Source: UMGS902 sp045580835 (GTDB taxonomy: Bacteria > Bacillota > Clostridia > Oscillospirales > CAG-272). From it: 5,930 nucleotides of DNA. Shown in pieces: positions 5,711 through 5,930 of this stretch. The DNA is taken from the NCBI GenBank assembly GCA_045580835.1, contig JAZNOM010000119.1, positions 1 through 5,930 of the forward strand. Reading direction: 5' to 3'. How positions within the stretch are numbered: the stretch's first letter is position 1; each line of letters begins with the position of its first letter. Both the position numbers and the translations under genes were made by a program. Below the pieces are notes generated by a model. That model was not told the origin of the DNA. It made no database searches and was given only the letters and a program-made list of their open reading frames with translations.

Positions 5711-5739
5711 ATGATACCACAAAGATGTTGACTTGTCAA
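5711..5739 (-). promoter_or_regulatory. promoter of the MarR-acyl-CoA synthetase operon
   Basis: On the minus strand a perfect TTGACA (5734-5739) is followed by 17 bp and TATCAT (5711-5716), with TGG just before the -10. Transcription would begin near 5704, about 30 nt before the MarR start codon. Confidence 0.85.
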
Positions 5740-5741
5740 CA
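5726..5741. promoter_or_regulatory. probable MarR operator
   Basis: TGTTGACTTGTCAACA is a 16-bp palindrome: seven perfectly paired bases on each side of a TT centre. It covers the -35 box of the MarR operon promoter. Its size and symmetry fit a site for a MarR dimer, and bound protein would block RNA polymerase. The link to this particular regulator is inference from position. Confidence 0.7.
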
Positions 5742-5753
5742 ATTATATTGCTG

Positions 5754-5782
5754 TTGCAAAAAGCTAACAATGGTGGTAAAAT
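5754..5782 (+). promoter_or_regulatory. outward-facing promoter, divergent from the MarR operon
   Basis: TTGCAA (5754-5759), a 17-bp spacer and TAAAAT (5777-5782) with an upstream TGG form a plausible extended -10 promoter on the plus strand. Transcription would start near 5789 and run through the palindromic repeat to the window edge. No gene of credible length follows inside the window, so the target, if any, lies beyond 5930. It sits 13 bp from the operator, so MarR could affect it too. Confidence 0.5.
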
Positions 5783-5823
5783 AAATTATAGTTTATGAGC
5801 ACTAAGCGAAAATGATTATCAAA

Positions 5824-5903
5824 CCTGTAGGGGCGATTATTAATCGCCCGAAAAGCCGCCATTAGATGTTTTACAAACGGGCGAATGATATTCGCCCCTA
5901 CGG
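5824..5903. repeat. pair of inverted palindromic repeat units (REP/MITE-like)
   Basis: Two units of about 26 bp face each other. The first (5824-5850) contains GGGCGATT-ATT-AATCGCCC; the second (5878-5903, reverse complement) contains GGGCGAAT-GAT-ATTCGCCC. The outer ends GTAGGGGCGA and TCGCCCCTAC pair exactly, so the whole can fold either as two small hairpins or as one long stem around a 27-bp centre. I recall similar GTAGGGGCG...CGCCCCTAC repeats scattered in intergenic regions of Clostridia. No gene lies in 5675-5930. Confidence 0.75.
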
Positions 5904-5930
5904 ATTTGTGCGTTCCAATTTGCTCCCGTA

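Noticed and set aside
5824..5903. CRISPR array
   Set aside because: There are only two units, in opposite orientation and each palindromic, with one 27-bp gap; a CRISPR array needs direct repeats with several regular spacers.

Overview
This window looks like chromosomal DNA from a Gram-positive anaerobe of the Clostridia, probably an uncultured gut member of the Oscillospiraceae or a related group. That placement is inferred from the protein motifs, the strong AGGAG-type ribosome binding sites, the near-consensus sigma-A-type promoters with 17-bp spacers, and the style of the intergenic palindromic repeats. No species is claimed.

Layout from left to right. (1) Positions 15-665, minus strand: trmB, the tRNA guanine-46 N7-methyltransferase, with its own promoter. 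(2) Positions 738-2411, minus strand: an intracellular family 2 glycoside hydrolase with both catalytic glutamates. (3) Positions 2412-2505: a compact divergent control region in which two promoters point away from each other and share overlapping -35 boxes. (4) Positions 2506-3189, plus strand: a small SGNH/GDSL-type hydrolase whose last codons form one arm of a terminator hairpin. (5) Positions 3199-3330: no gene, but a GC-rich nested palindrome bounded by inverted copies of the T-arm end of the neighbouring tRNA. (6) Positions 3331-3500, minus strand: tRNA-Arg(ACG) with a strong promoter, a perfect hairpin touching its 5' end, and a bidirectional terminator touching its CCA end. (7) Positions 3519-5674, minus strand: a two-gene operon, a MarR-family regulator followed by an AMP-forming acyl-CoA synthetase with an ATGA stop/start overlap. 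(8) Positions 5675-5930: the operon's promoter with a perfect palindromic operator over its -35, an outward-facing plus-strand promoter, and two inverted copies of a palindromic repeat. No credible gene lies in this last stretch.

How the genes may work together. The glycoside hydrolase and the SGNH hydrolase form a divergent pair that could process a decorated oligosaccharide inside the cell, one cutting glycosidic bonds and the other removing ester groups. The MarR-synthetase pair reads as a self-regulated unit that senses and activates a carboxylic acid. trmB and tRNA-Arg are housekeeping. I see no clear new multi-gene system. The least explained features are the non-coding ones: the tRNA-end-derived palindrome, the hairpin abutting the tRNA, and the shared -35 region.
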